Both the position numbers and the translations under genes were made by a program. The notes under the pieces were generated by a model, which had not been told where the DNA came from, ran no database searches, and saw nothing but the letters and a program-made list of their open reading frames with translations. Positions 40,713-48,792 of a stretch of DNA of 64,000 nucleotides are shown here, piece by piece (the first letter of the stretch is position 1; the number at the start of each line of letters is the position of its first letter). Origin of the DNA: an uncultured Pseudomonadales bacterium (lineage in GTDB: Bacteria; Pseudomonadota; Gammaproteobacteria; Pseudomonadales; Azotimanducaceae); assembly GCA_937921865.1 (NCBI GenBank), contig CAKZWF010000011.1, positions 1 to 64,000 on the forward strand. Reading direction: 5' to 3'.

Positions 40713-40861
40713 AGTAATTGCAGTTTTCGATGAGCGGCAAGACCTTACGGTGCTGCAGCACCTTAAAGCCAATCAGTTTTGCGTGTTCGACCCTTAACGG
40801 CTCTCAGCGTCTCTAGCCGTGCTTTCGAAAAGGATCGCGCCGCGCCGCCAGGACGTTCAAA

Positions 40862-41242
40862 ATGACTCACATGCTGCACCACGTTTCACTGCCGGTTTCA
40901 GACATCGTCGCGGCCGCCAGCATGTATGACGCAATGCTCGCCAGACTCGGCTATCGCCGGGTAGCTCAATCTCCAGGGTTTATCGGCTATGGCATCGAAG
41001 ACAATCGTGACAAGTTCGCCATTGTCACCGCCGATTCGGTCAACGAGCCGGGACCCGGCTTTCATCTGGCGTTCACTGCACCATCAAGCCTGGCAGTGGA
41101 CACCTTCCATCAGGCAGCCCTGCACCACGGCGCGACAGACAATGGAGCACCCGGTTTGCGTCCGGACTATGGCGCAAACTACTACGCTGCCTTCATCATT
41201 GACCTGGATGGCCATCATATCGAAGCTGTCTGCAATGATTGA
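40862..41242 (+). CDS. VOC family protein
   Basis: Glyoxalase-fold protein of 126 aa: MLHHVSLPVSDIVAAASMYD (first metal-side His), LGYRRVAQSPGFIGYGIEDN, PGPGFHLAFTAPSSLAVDTF and NYYAAFIIDLDGHHIEAVC with the terminal Glu. It has the length and layout of the small lactoylglutathione-lyase-like proteins. Substrate unknown. Confidence 0.92.
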   Translation: MTHMLHHVSLPVSDIVAAASMYDAMLARLGYRRVAQSPGFIGYGIEDNRDKFAIVTADSVNEPGPGFHLAFTAPSSLAVDTFHQAALHHGATDNGAPGLRPDYGANYYAAFIIDLDGHHIEAVCND

Positions 41243-41302
41243 CGCTGACCAGGGCATCCGCTTAATAGTAAACCTTTCATCCAGCCAGACCGGAGGATTG
41301 GT

Positions 41303-41950
41303 TTGAACCACGAAGTTGTGACCCGAGATGCCTGGCTCGCCGCCAGGGCTGAGTTGTTAAGCAAAGAAAAAGCCCATACCAAGGCCAGAGCCACTCTTGC
41401 TGCAGAACGCCGACGGCTGCCGTGGCTAAAACTGGACAAGACCTATTCTTTCGCAGGACCCAACGGCGACGTCGATTTTTCCGAGCTTTTTGCAGGGCAG
41501 TCTCAGCTCGTCGTCTATCATCTGATGTTTGGCCCGGACTGGCCACGACCCTGTATTGGCTGCACAGCCTGGGCAAATGCGTTCAATGGAACCACCGATC
41601 AGTTCAAGCGTGCTGATGCGCAGCTGGTTGCAGTCTCTAGGGCACCTTACCATCAGCTGGTCCAAACCGCCGCCAATCTCGGCTGGTCATTTCCCTGGTT
41701 CTCTTCATTCAATAGCGACTTCAACTACGACTTTCTTGCTTCGTCCCCTGATGCCGGTGATTCAGTAATCGTGAACGAGAACGGTGAACGACTGGAATTT
41801 GATCGAGGCGAGAACCATGGGGTCAGCGTTTTTGCGCGTAATGGGGCAGGAGACATCTATCACACCTACAGCGCCTACAATCGAGGTATCGAAGACCTCA
41901 ACGGTGCAATGGGGTACTTTGATTTATTACCTAAGGGGCGGGCGTGGTGA
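41303..41950 (+). CDS. DUF899 family thioredoxin-like protein
   Basis: Protein of 215 aa with a thioredoxin-like fold of the DUF899 type: KEKAHTKARATLAAERRRLP, YSFAGPNGDVDFSELFAGQS, QLVVYHLMFGPDWPRPCIGC (conserved Cys pair PCIGC), FPWFSSFNSDFNYDF and DIYHTYSAYNRGIEDLNGAM. The start is TTG 41303 with CCGGAGG upstream. The reaction is unknown. It overlaps the next gene by 7 nt, so the two are probably co-translated. Confidence 0.9.
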   Translation: MNHEVVTRDAWLAARAELLSKEKAHTKARATLAAERRRLPWLKLDKTYSFAGPNGDVDFSELFAGQSQLVVYHLMFGPDWPRPCIGCTAWANAFNGTTDQFKRADAQLVAVSRAPYHQLVQTAANLGWSFPWFSSFNSDFNYDFLASSPDAGDSVIVNENGERLEFDRGENHGVSVFARNGAGDIYHTYSAYNRGIEDLNGAMGYFDLLPKGRAW

Positions 41951-42417
41951 GCGACATGACGATTCAGGACTGGGGCTCCATTGGCGAGATCATCGGCGGC
42001 ATCGCTGTCTTAGTGACCATCTTCTATCTGGCTATCCAGTTGCGCCAGTCCACCCAGGCAGCTCACCGACACACCTACAACACCGCCGCTGACTCGATGG
42101 CCCAGTTCTCCTGGAATCTCGCTAAAAATCCCTATCTGCAGAAACTTTATCGAACGATGTTACGCGCTCCGGATTCCCTATCAGACGATGAACTGCTGCA
42201 GGCGGAAACGATTCTCGATGCCTATCTGACGCTGATGGAGAGCTACTATCTGCACAATATCCAGTTCGGCGAAGAGCTCAGCCAGGCCCGGTGGGGCCGG
42301 ATACTATCGAGAATCTTCGTGACGCCGGGCGGTCAGCGTTACTGGGCTCAACGGCGCTGGCAGTTTCATGAGGAGTTCGCAAAGTACGTCGATGGGCTAA
42401 TTGCTGCTGAACCTTAG
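41944..42417 (+). CDS. hypothetical membrane-anchored protein
   Basis: Protein of 157 aa from GTG 41944 (153 from ATG 41956). An N-terminal amphipathic/transmembrane segment (WGSIGEIIGGIAVLVTIFYL) leads into IQLRQSTQAAHRHTYNTAAD, then a helical cytoplasmic domain with YLTLMESYYLHNIQFGEELS and WGRILSRIFVTPGGQRYWAQ. This topology is common in marine bacteria but I know no function. A truncated paralogue lies at 33445. Confidence 0.7.
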   Translation: MVSDMTIQDWGSIGEIIGGIAVLVTIFYLAIQLRQSTQAAHRHTYNTAADSMAQFSWNLAKNPYLQKLYRTMLRAPDSLSDDELLQAETILDAYLTLMESYYLHNIQFGEELSQARWGRILSRIFVTPGGQRYWAQRRWQFHEEFAKYVDGLIAAEP

Positions 42418-43052
42418 AGTTCCCTGAGCAGGTCGGGCAGTTGCGCCAGACTATCAATGAAATAGGCCGCAGCTGAAAAATCCTGACCGGTGACGAACTC
42501 ATTGGCCACCACCACACACTCAATGCCGGCTGCGACCGCTGAGCGAAGACCGCGCTCAGAATCTTCTATCACCAGCGCCTGTTCAGGTGTTGCGGAGAAT
42601 CTGTTCAGTGCCGCAAGGTACGGATCCGGAGCGGGCTTGGACCTGGGATAATCACCGCTGGTCAGCACAAATTCCATGTGGTCAACAATGTTCCGCTGAG
42701 CATGAATCAGCTCGAAATCGCTGCGTTTCGCCGTGGTCACAATCGCCATTGCATAATTGGCAGCCAGCTCTTCCAGAACACTTTCCACGCCGGCGATCTC
42801 TATGTCCTGTTCCAACAGAAACTGTTGATAGAGCCTGTTACGCTGATCTTTGCAGGACTCAATCTGCTGCGGCGACGCCCCCAGCGCCGTTGCCTGTTGC
42901 CAGGCGCTGTGCCCGTGGGCCATGTCTTGAAGATAGCGGGCATGTTCGAGTTCAACCCCGAGCGGGCGAATGCATTGTCGGGTGGCTTCGAAGTACCATG
43001 GTTCGGTTTCCACCAGAACCCCATCGTGGTCCCACAGCAGGTATGATTTCAT
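42414..43052 (-). CDS. HAD family hydrolase
   Basis: Haloacid dehalogenase-like phosphatase of 212 aa. Motif I is LWDHDGVLVET (DxDGVL, so the nucleophile Asp is present), motif II is MAIVTTAKRSDFELIHAQ, and motifs III/IV are SKPAPDPYLAAL and ALVIEDSERGLRSAVAAG. The cap domain is helical (subfamily IA, phosphoglycolate-phosphatase/beta-phosphoglucomutase-like). It converges on the membrane-anchored gene with a 4-bp overlap. Confidence 0.92.
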   Translation of the reverse strand: MKSYLLWDHDGVLVETEPWYFEATRQCIRPLGVELEHARYLQDMAHGHSAWQQATALGASPQQIESCKDQRNRLYQQFLLEQDIEIAGVESVLEELAANYAMAIVTTAKRSDFELIHAQRNIVDHMEFVLTSGDYPRSKPAPDPYLAALNRFSATPEQALVIEDSERGLRSAVAAGIECVVVANEFVTGQDFSAAAYFIDSLAQLPDLLREL

Positions 43053-43163
43053 CGTTGCGTTTCAGACGGCCGGAATTGCGGCACTGTAGCGTCGAGGTGA
43101 AACGGACACAATCGATACCCCTAGATCTGATGATCACTCACTGACCTGGAGTGTTTTCCCGCT

Positions 43164-43619
43164 TTGAATACGCTGAACAGCCTGATCTACCGCTTTTTCA
43201 CGCTATGTTTTGTTGCCAGCAGTTTCCTGGATGTCACGGCAATGGTCAGCGTTGCCCGACACAGTTTCGACCGCGATCCTGTCGGCGCCAGCCAGGGCAT
43301 CATCATCATGTTGGCTACGGCGGCGATTCCGCTGTATCTGCTGTGGCGCAACCTGGTGACGTTACCGTCCGACCGTTCGCTATTGCCTGCTCCCAACTCA
43401 CCCTCTGCTGCCTGGGGTCTGGGGCTGGCGATGGCCTTCGTCTGGCTGGGCAGTGGGCTGGCCATTGCCTGGCTGGCATCCGTTGCACTGTTGGCAGCCG
43501 GAGTTGATTCGCCAATTCTGAGAACGCTGGGTGATGCGTATTTGACCGGAACTCTGAAGATTGTTGCAGTGCCAATCGTTTTCGCAGTGGAACTGATGGC
43601 TGCGCGCGGCCGGAACTGA
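43164..43619 (+). CDS. hypothetical membrane protein
   Basis: Integral membrane protein of 151 aa starting at TTG 43164 (TTGAATACGCTG). Four hydrophobic segments lie at about residues 9-27, 43-62, 82-108 and 130-147. No family is recognised. It precedes two coupled GNAT genes by 10 bp and might belong to their transcription unit. Confidence 0.6.
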   Translation: MNTLNSLIYRFFTLCFVASSFLDVTAMVSVARHSFDRDPVGASQGIIIMLATAAIPLYLLWRNLVTLPSDRSLLPAPNSPSAAWGLGLAMAFVWLGSGLAIAWLASVALLAAGVDSPILRTLGDAYLTGTLKIVAVPIVFAVELMAARGRN

Positions 43620-43629
43620 CGCTTCGTTC

Positions 43630-44229
43630 ATGACCGCCATAACGAGTCAGAGACTGACGCTGCGACGATTCCGCTGCGACGATTCGCAGCAGTTGTTCGA
43701 ACTGGACAACGATCCCGAGGTGATGCGCTACATCAACGGCGGGATCCCGACACCGATGGCGGTGATCACCACCCGAAGTCTACCGCTGATGCTCAACCAC
43801 GATGACTCGCCTTTCGGCTTCTGGGCTGCGCAACGCAATGCCAGCGACGAATTCATCGGCTGGTTTTCCCTGCGTACTACCGGGCCTGACGAAATACAAG
43901 CCGAGCTCGGCTACCGGTTATACCGATCAGCCTGGGGGAAAGGCTACGCGAGCGAAGGCTCCCGAGCATTGCTTAGCACCGCATTCGCCAACAGTGATCT
44001 GGCTACGGTCACTGCTCAGACATATGAGAGAAACCTGTCTTCTCAGCGTGTTCTGGAAAAACTCGGAATGCAGCGGATTCGCGCCTTCAAGCTGTCCGAT
44101 GATGACCTCGGCAACACCGATACCAGCTATCAGGGGTCAGCACGGGTCTGGGACGGCCTTGACTATGAATATGCGCTCACTAAACAACTCTGGATAGAAA
44201 GGCACAAGCTGAGGGCTGCGGAGGAATGA
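43630..44229 (+). CDS. GNAT family N-acetyltransferase (RimJ/RimL type)
   Basis: Acetyltransferase of 199 aa of the RimJ/RimL group: ITSQRLTLRRFRCDDSQQLF, NDPEVMRYINGG, ELGYRLYRSAWGKGYASEGS (motif A), and YERNLSSQRVLEKLGMQRIR. The motif TxRLxLR..xxDA fits enzymes acetylating N termini or small molecules; the acceptor is unknown. Its TGA overlaps the next GNAT ATG by 4 nt, so the two are translationally coupled. Confidence 0.93.
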   Translation: MTAITSQRLTLRRFRCDDSQQLFELDNDPEVMRYINGGIPTPMAVITTRSLPLMLNHDDSPFGFWAAQRNASDEFIGWFSLRTTGPDEIQAELGYRLYRSAWGKGYASEGSRALLSTAFANSDLATVTAQTYERNLSSQRVLEKLGMQRIRAFKLSDDDLGNTDTSYQGSARVWDGLDYEYALTKQLWIERHKLRAAEE

Positions 44230-44747
44230 TCGAACAACTCACCACGCAACGGATGCTGCTGCAACCGCTCAAGCTGAATCATTCACGGGGCATGTTCGAA
44301 CTATGGTCGCAACCTGAAGTCTGCGTGTATTCGGGTCGAGCAGAAGACAGGCATGGTGATGAAATTGTCCTGCCGGCCAGATACGCGCAGGACAGCGACC
44401 GCATCATCGACTTTTTTCTCCATCGTCAGGCGGAAGGCAGTGGTTGTCGCTGGGCATTGATTGAAGCGGAAGGTGGCGCGTTTCTTGGCATCGTTGGCTT
44501 CAACGCTATTGGTCAGACTTCCGAAATTGCCTATCATCTGCACCCGAAATACTGGGGTCAGGGATATATGCGAGAGGCTTGTATAGCATCACTGGATTGG
44601 CTCCATGAGCACTGTGCATCTAGTTCCCTTGAAGCCTACATAGACGCAGACAATGTGCCTTCGCAGAAACTTGCTCTCGGGTTGGGAATGCAGCAGAGCG
44701 CTGCGGAACGCGATGGATCACTGCGCTTCTCAATGCAGCTGCGCTAA
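44226..44747 (+). CDS. GNAT family N-acetyltransferase
   Basis: Acetyltransferase of 173 aa: LTTQRMLLQPLKLNHSRGMF, FFLHRQAEGSGCRWALIEAE, EIAYHLHPKYWGQGYMREAC (motif A) and ADNVPSQKLALGLGMQQ. It is a RimJ/RimL-type enzyme related in layout to its coupled upstream neighbour but clearly divergent. Acceptor unknown. Confidence 0.92.
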   Translation: MIEQLTTQRMLLQPLKLNHSRGMFELWSQPEVCVYSGRAEDRHGDEIVLPARYAQDSDRIIDFFLHRQAEGSGCRWALIEAEGGAFLGIVGFNAIGQTSEIAYHLHPKYWGQGYMREACIASLDWLHEHCASSSLEAYIDADNVPSQKLALGLGMQQSAAERDGSLRFSMQLR

Positions 44748-44748
44748 C

Positions 44749-44895
44749 TTAACGCTCTCCCGGTTGCCGGCGCGCATCAGTTTTCAGAACATTGAAAAAA
44801 TACTCTGGAGACATAATAGACAACGCCCTGCTGGCAGCGACCTTCGGGTAGCCGATCAGGAGCAGGGTGTTCGACGCAGCCAACATACGATTCAT
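44749..44895 (-). CDS. small hypothetical protein (48 aa)
   Basis: On the minus strand ATG 44895 follows a strong ribosome site (AGGAG, 7 nt upstream) and opens 48 codons: MNRMLAASNTLLLIGYPK, AASRALSIMSPEYFF, DARRQPGER. The first 16 residues are hydrophobic. It fills most of the 343-bp gap between the GNAT and the exported-protein genes. It is not a recognised family and could be a fragment of a lost gene; only the ribosome site supports it. Confidence 0.35.
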   Translation of the reverse strand: MNRMLAASNTLLLIGYPKVAASRALSIMSPEYFFNVLKTDARRQPGER

Positions 44896-45090
44896 CGGAA
44901 TTCTCCTAGTCAGCATGATCAATTGAACTCAGTAACCACTCGCGACCTCGCCAACATTCGCCAGCAGATCTGCTAAGGTTAAGTGCTGCAAACCTCAAAT
45001 AACATAGATCGCCTGTTGCGGTGTTTGCTCGCTGCGATTGAATTCCTGAAAATCCCGCAGTAGCCTGATAAAAGATTAAGGGAGAAACAG

Positions 45091-45366
45091 ATGCGTGTAG
45101 TGATTGCTTCGTTTGCATTGGTGCTCGCCAGCACATGGGGCTACGCAAACGCTGATGCGGATAACAAGGCGGTTGCCGACGAGTCAGCCAAGGCTGTGGT
45201 TAAGCCCAACAAGCGAAGCTGCCGAAAAGTGAAAGTCACCGGAAGCAATATAAAACAGCGAGTGTGCATGACGAACGCTGCATGGAGGGATCTCGAAGAA
45301 CAGCAGGAGGAAGAGCGCCGCAAGGCGAGAGCGCTTTCTTCAGACCCCGGCAATGCAGTCAATTAG
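45091..45366 (+). CDS. small exported hypothetical protein
   Basis: Protein of 91 aa with a clear signal peptide (VVIASFALVLASTWGYANA, cleavage near residue 21) and a basic secreted domain. KRSCRKVKVTGSNIKQRVC contains two Cys 14 residues apart that could form a disulfide in the periplasm; it is followed by an acidic/basic helix (EEQQEEERRKAR). GGGAG lies 9 nt before the ATG. Similar small CRK.KVTGS.I..RVC proteins are common in marine gammaproteobacteria in my recollection; function unknown. Confidence 0.7.
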   Translation: MRVVIASFALVLASTWGYANADADNKAVADESAKAVVKPNKRSCRKVKVTGSNIKQRVCMTNAAWRDLEEQQEEERRKARALSSDPGNAVN

Positions 45367-45396
45367 CAAGCCGAGGACTCCGCTCCGAGTCGATAC

Positions 45397-45900
45397 ATGG
45401 CCAATGCCAACGACAGGCACAGCCAGGCAACAGATATGATATTCCGCGATGTCATCAGCGACGATTTTGTTGCACTGATGGGCCTCTACCGACAGCTGCA
45501 ACCGCTCGACCCCGTGCTGGACAATGGCCAGGATCGCGCTGTCTTCGAGCAAATTATCGCCAGTCCGCTGCTGCAGTTGTTTGTGCTTGAAGACGACGAG
45601 ACAACTCTGGTCGCAAGCTGCTATCTCAACGTCATCCCGAACATTACCCGCTCCGCATCACCTTATGCCGTAATCGAAAACGTGATTACCGAGCAGACTC
45701 GGCGACAGATGGGCTATGGCAGACAGATCATCAGTCAGACACTCGACTACGCCTGGTCACTCGGCTGCTATAAAGCCATGCTCCAGACCGGCTCAAAACA
45801 GGCCAGCACACACGCTTTCTACAGGGCCTGCGGTTTCTCGGCAGATGACAAGACGGGTTATGTGGCCAGACCGCCAGGTTCCCCGATCAAAACGACCTGA
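45397..45900 (+). CDS. GNAT family N-acetyltransferase
   Basis: Acetyltransferase of 167 aa: IFRDVISDDFVALMGLYRQL, ASCYLNVIPNITRSASPYAV and the motif A segment VIENVITEQTRRQMGYGRQI, with MLQTGSKQASTHAFYRACGF. It resembles PAT1/Acetyltransf_1 type enzymes. It is followed by another acetyltransferase gene after 21 bp, so the two may be co-transcribed. Confidence 0.92.
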   Translation: MANANDRHSQATDMIFRDVISDDFVALMGLYRQLQPLDPVLDNGQDRAVFEQIIASPLLQLFVLEDDETTLVASCYLNVIPNITRSASPYAVIENVITEQTRRQMGYGRQIISQTLDYAWSLGCYKAMLQTGSKQASTHAFYRACGFSADDKTGYVARPPGSPIKTT

Positions 45901-45921
45901 AATGATCATCAGGATCCGTAG

Positions 45922-46785
45922 ATGAACGTATCCACGATGACTGCCAGCGATGCTGCCGACTGGCTGACGATGCGCAATGAACTGTGGCCCGGAGAGCTGA
46001 ACGAACACAGGTCAGCTATCGACAGCTTCTTTGTCGGCCATGGTCCTTTCATTGACGAAGCCTATATCTGCAGAACTGGTGCGGGAGATCCCGCGGGATT
46101 CATTGAACTGCGTATGCGCAACTATGCCGAAGGCAGCGAGGCAACAGCTGTTCCCTACGTTGAGGGATGGTTTGTGGATAACCGCTTTCGCCGGCAGGGG
46201 CTGGGCAGAAGGCTGATGGAACAGGCCGAGCAATGGGCGCTCGCCCAGGGCTGTTATGAGCTGGCCAGCGACACAGAACTCGACAATCAGATCAGTATTG
46301 CTGCGCACACCGCACTGGGATTTAGCGAAGTCGAGCGGGCTGTGTGTTTCCTCAAGCAGCTACCGGTAGCGCAGAACACCGGTCAGGCATCAACTCGCTG
46401 GGGCGTCTGTCCGGTGCTTGGTGTCCGGGATGTTGCTGCCGCCACCGAGTTTCTAAAAAGCCGACTTGGCTTTATCGAAACAGACCTGCTGCAGCCTGAT
46501 GATCACGAGCCTGCCGTGTACGCTATTGTTAAGCGTGGAGGAATCGAACTGCATCTGCAGATTCGCCGCACCCAGCTCGACACTGAAAGGGAGGCGATAG
46601 AAAACGATGTCTATATTCGTGTGCCTAATGTCGACGAACTGCGGCAGGAATTCATCGGCCGCGGCGCCCAAATCCTGAAAGACATCATGGATCAACCCTA
46701 CGGCATGCGGGACTTCTGTGTGTCAGGCCCGGAACATCACCGACTGATGTTCGCGACTGCCAATATGCAAACGGCACGACATTGA
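45922..46785 (+). CDS. AAC(6')-like N-acetyltransferase fused to a VOC domain
   Basis: Two-domain protein of 287 aa. Residues 1-150 are a GNAT domain closely resembling aminoglycoside 6'-N-acetyltransferases of the AAC(6')-I group: WLTMRNELWPGELNEHRSAI, EGWFVDNRFRRQGLGRRLME, and GCYELASDTELDNQISIAAH with ALGFSEVERAVCFLK. Residues 160-285 form a VOC domain (VCPVLGVRDVAAATEFLKSR, GGIELHLQIRRTQ, YGMRDFCVSGPEHHRLMF), similar to bleomycin-binding or glyoxalase-like proteins. The junction is a short linker (AQNTGQASTRW). Acetylation of an aminoglycoside is possible but unproven; the fusion could make one protein act on and bind a related compound. Confidence 0.85.
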   Translation: MNVSTMTASDAADWLTMRNELWPGELNEHRSAIDSFFVGHGPFIDEAYICRTGAGDPAGFIELRMRNYAEGSEATAVPYVEGWFVDNRFRRQGLGRRLMEQAEQWALAQGCYELASDTELDNQISIAAHTALGFSEVERAVCFLKQLPVAQNTGQASTRWGVCPVLGVRDVAAATEFLKSRLGFIETDLLQPDDHEPAVYAIVKRGGIELHLQIRRTQLDTEREAIENDVYIRVPNVDELRQEFIGRGAQILKDIMDQPYGMRDFCVSGPEHHRLMFATANMQTARH

Positions 46786-46800
46786 CATCAGTCTGTCCAG

Positions 46801-47283
46801 TCAAGTTATATCGATCAGATCCACATCGATCGGTTGTGACGGAATCCCTTCTTTGAACAGAATCTGCAGGGCATCTGTAAGCAACGGCGGTTCTACCAGC
46901 GGCTGCTCCCGCTGCAGTTCCACTATCGACCACCAGCGATACTCCTGCAACCAGGCCCCTTCATCTCCGAGCAGCGCACTCGCAGACGGCGAAAACCGCA
47001 CAATCGGGATGAGAAAATAGCGCTGCCGCATCAGCACCTGGGTGGCATCAACCAGGAACTCGCGACGCCAGATCTGAGCCTGAGGTACCACCTGACTCTG
47101 CCCGGTTTCCTCGAACACCTCTCGCACCACAGCGTCCTGCGCACTTTCTCCAGATTCCATACCACCACCCGGAAGAATCCACAGATCTTCGCTACGCCAG
47201 GGAAAACGCATGCGCATCAACAGAATCTCCTGTTCTGGCGTCAGCAGAACGGCTCTGGCAGCATCTCTGATTCTTGGCTCCAT
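46801..47283 (-). CDS. Nudix hydrolase
   Basis: Hydrolase of 160 aa with a complete Nudix box GGGMESGESAQDAVVREVFE followed by ETGQ. The N-terminal ARAVLLTPEQEILLMRMRFP and W(R)SEDLWILPGG lead into it, and WLQEYRWWSIVELQ follows, as in MutT/NUDT-like enzymes acting on nucleotides or phosphorylated metabolites. It is one of the few minus-strand island genes; its start is divergent from the HAD gene at 47336. Confidence 0.92.
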   Translation of the reverse strand: MEPRIRDAARAVLLTPEQEILLMRMRFPWRSEDLWILPGGGMESGESAQDAVVREVFEETGQSQVVPQAQIWRREFLVDATQVLMRQRYFLIPIVRFSPSASALLGDEGAWLQEYRWWSIVELQREQPLVEPPLLTDALQILFKEGIPSQPIDVDLIDIT

Positions 47284-47335
47284 AAAACTATCATAGAAGC
47301 CCTAAATCGATCTTCATACATACCGGAGCAAACTT

Positions 47336-47986
47336 ATCCAACAACATCTGTTCTTCGACCTTGATGGCACACTTACTGATCCGAAGCAGGGCATAACCCG
47401 GTGCATACAACACGCGCTGGCCTCACTTGGCCAGCCGGTACCGCAGACTGAGCAATTACTCTGGTGTATCGGTCCGCCGCTACAGCAGAGCTTTGCTCAA
47501 CTGATCGACGACGAAAGTGCACCTCACGCCGTCGAACTTTATCGGCAACGCTTCGCGGAAATCGGGCTTTATGAAAACTCACTCTATCCCGAAATACCCG
47601 GCGCGCTCGAATTGCTGAGGCGATCTGGTGCAACGCTGCATGTTGCCTCCAGCAAACCTCATGTCTATGTGAACCGAATTCTCGAACACTTTCAGCTGGA
47701 ACATTTCTTCAAGAGCGTATTCGGCGCAGAGCTTGACGGCACACGGAGTGACAAAACGTCGCTGCTCCAACACGCGCTCGAACAGACTGGGTGCCCGGCG
47801 CGGGAGGCCATCATGATCGGCGATCGCCATCACGACTGCACTGGCGCACTCAACAACGCGATGGGATTCATCGGAGTTCTCTATGGCTATGGAAGTAGCG
47901 AGGAGCTGTTCCGGGCTGGTGCGCTGCGAACGGTAGATGCGCCACATCAGCTGGTGGAGTTTTGCGCCAGTGAGATTTCCGGTTAA
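47336..47986 (+). CDS. HAD family IA hydrolase (phosphoglycolate phosphatase-like) with non-standard start
   Basis: Complete HAD hydrolase of about 216 aa. Motif I LFFDLDGTLTDP begins right at the N terminus; motif II is LHVASSKPHVYVNRILEHF; motifs III/IV are SDKTSLLQHALEQ and EAIMIGDRHHDCTGALNNAM. The frame from TAA 47303 to motif I contains no ATG, GTG or TTG. The candidate start is ATC 47336, 7 nt after GGAG; CTG 47348 is an alternative. Either the start is rare or a start codon was lost by mutation. The rest of the protein looks intact. Confidence 0.75.
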   Translation: MQQHLFFDLDGTLTDPKQGITRCIQHALASLGQPVPQTEQLLWCIGPPLQQSFAQLIDDESAPHAVELYRQRFAEIGLYENSLYPEIPGALELLRRSGATLHVASSKPHVYVNRILEHFQLEHFFKSVFGAELDGTRSDKTSLLQHALEQTGCPAREAIMIGDRHHDCTGALNNAMGFIGVLYGYGSSEELFRAGALRTVDAPHQLVEFCASEISG

Positions 47987-48031
47987 TCTCAGCTGCGGAA
48001 AGACTCCAAATCCAGGCGGGGGAAAGCGTCC

Positions 48032-48163
48032 ATGTGCAGAAATATCCGGCCCCTGTTTAACTTCGACCCGCCCGCAACACTCGCCGGTTCACAGATCGGC
48101 CGAGAGCGCCGGGGAGCAGCGCCTGAGAACGCGGATGTCGCGAGAATCACAACCACTGCCTGA
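48032..48163 (+). pseudogene. internal-deletion remnant of a DUF2277 gene
   Basis: ATG 48032 opens MCRNIRPLFNFDPPAT, the nearly invariant N terminus of DUF2277 proteins (about 90 aa). The frame then leaves the family and stops after 43 codons; a short piece before the stop (RITTTA) could be the remains of the C-terminal third. Most of the middle is missing. It fills the gap between the HAD gene and the small membrane-protein gene. Confidence 0.55.
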
Positions 48164-48175
48164 AGGGATGATGAA

Positions 48176-48343
48176 ATGGCCCAGATTCTGATTGTGGTGA
48201 TAGTCATCAGCACAGCTATCTGTTGGCGAATCGCCAAACGTAAAAACCTGAATATCCAGCTGTGGATAATCCTGGGTGCGCTCATCGGACCTTTTGCCGT
48301 TCCATTTGCACTACTGGCAAAGTCGCGCGAGGTTTCCGCCTGA
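48176..48343 (+). CDS. small membrane protein (55 aa)
   Basis: ATG 48176, preceded by AAGGGATGATGA, opens a 55-codon frame with two hydrophobic segments (QILIVVIVISTAICW and IQLWIILGALIGPFAVPFAL) separated by a basic loop (RIAKRKN). It is a plausible two-helix inner-membrane protein, similar in layout to small PLDc_N-like membrane proteins. Function unknown. Confidence 0.55.
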   Translation: MAQILIVVIVISTAICWRIAKRKNLNIQLWIILGALIGPFAVPFALLAKSREVSA

Positions 48344-48418
48344 ATTCACCGATCGAGGCTGGCACTACGCTCAGTATATGATTCATCTGCACTCAGGAGA
48401 GTTAACAAGGAGGTCAGC

Positions 48419-48790
48419 GTGAAACTGAAAGCAATCACAATTGCCGAAGCGTTTGTCGATCTCAAGAATATGGATTTTCGCTCGCTGGGTGACTTCGCTG
48501 GAGGTAGCGTCGGTGTGTTCCGCAGCGGATTGGGCACTTCTACCTGGGAGCGCCATCCCGATGGTGAAGAGTTGCTACAGATGATCGAAGGCGCAGTCCG
48601 CATCGAACTGCTGACCGACACGGAGCGTGTGTCGGTAGATCTTGCCGCCGGCCAGATGCTCATAGTTCCCAGAGGTCACTGGCATCGGCATCTCATCACT
48701 GATCATCTTGCAGAACTCTACATCACAGCTGGCTCAACCGAACACTCAAACCGGAAGGATCCCAGAACGCCTGCAGAGGCGGACCAATAG
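48419..48790 (+). CDS. cupin-domain protein
   Basis: Small cupin of 123 aa starting at GTG 48419 with AAGGAGG upstream. Motif 1 is TWERHPDGEELLQMIEGAVR and motif 2 GQMLIVPRGHWHRHLITDH, with His and Glu metal ligands. It lies 2 bp before the deaminase gene, so they are likely co-transcribed. Substrate unknown. Confidence 0.9.
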   Translation: MKLKAITIAEAFVDLKNMDFRSLGDFAGGSVGVFRSGLGTSTWERHPDGEELLQMIEGAVRIELLTDTERVSVDLAAGQMLIVPRGHWHRHLITDHLAELYITAGSTEHSNRKDPRTPAEADQ

Positions 48791-48792
48791 TC

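Noticed and set aside
45922-46785. Calling the fused protein a confirmed aminoglycoside-resistance enzyme
   Set aside because: Motif similarity alone does not show substrate; GNAT domains of this type can act on other amines.
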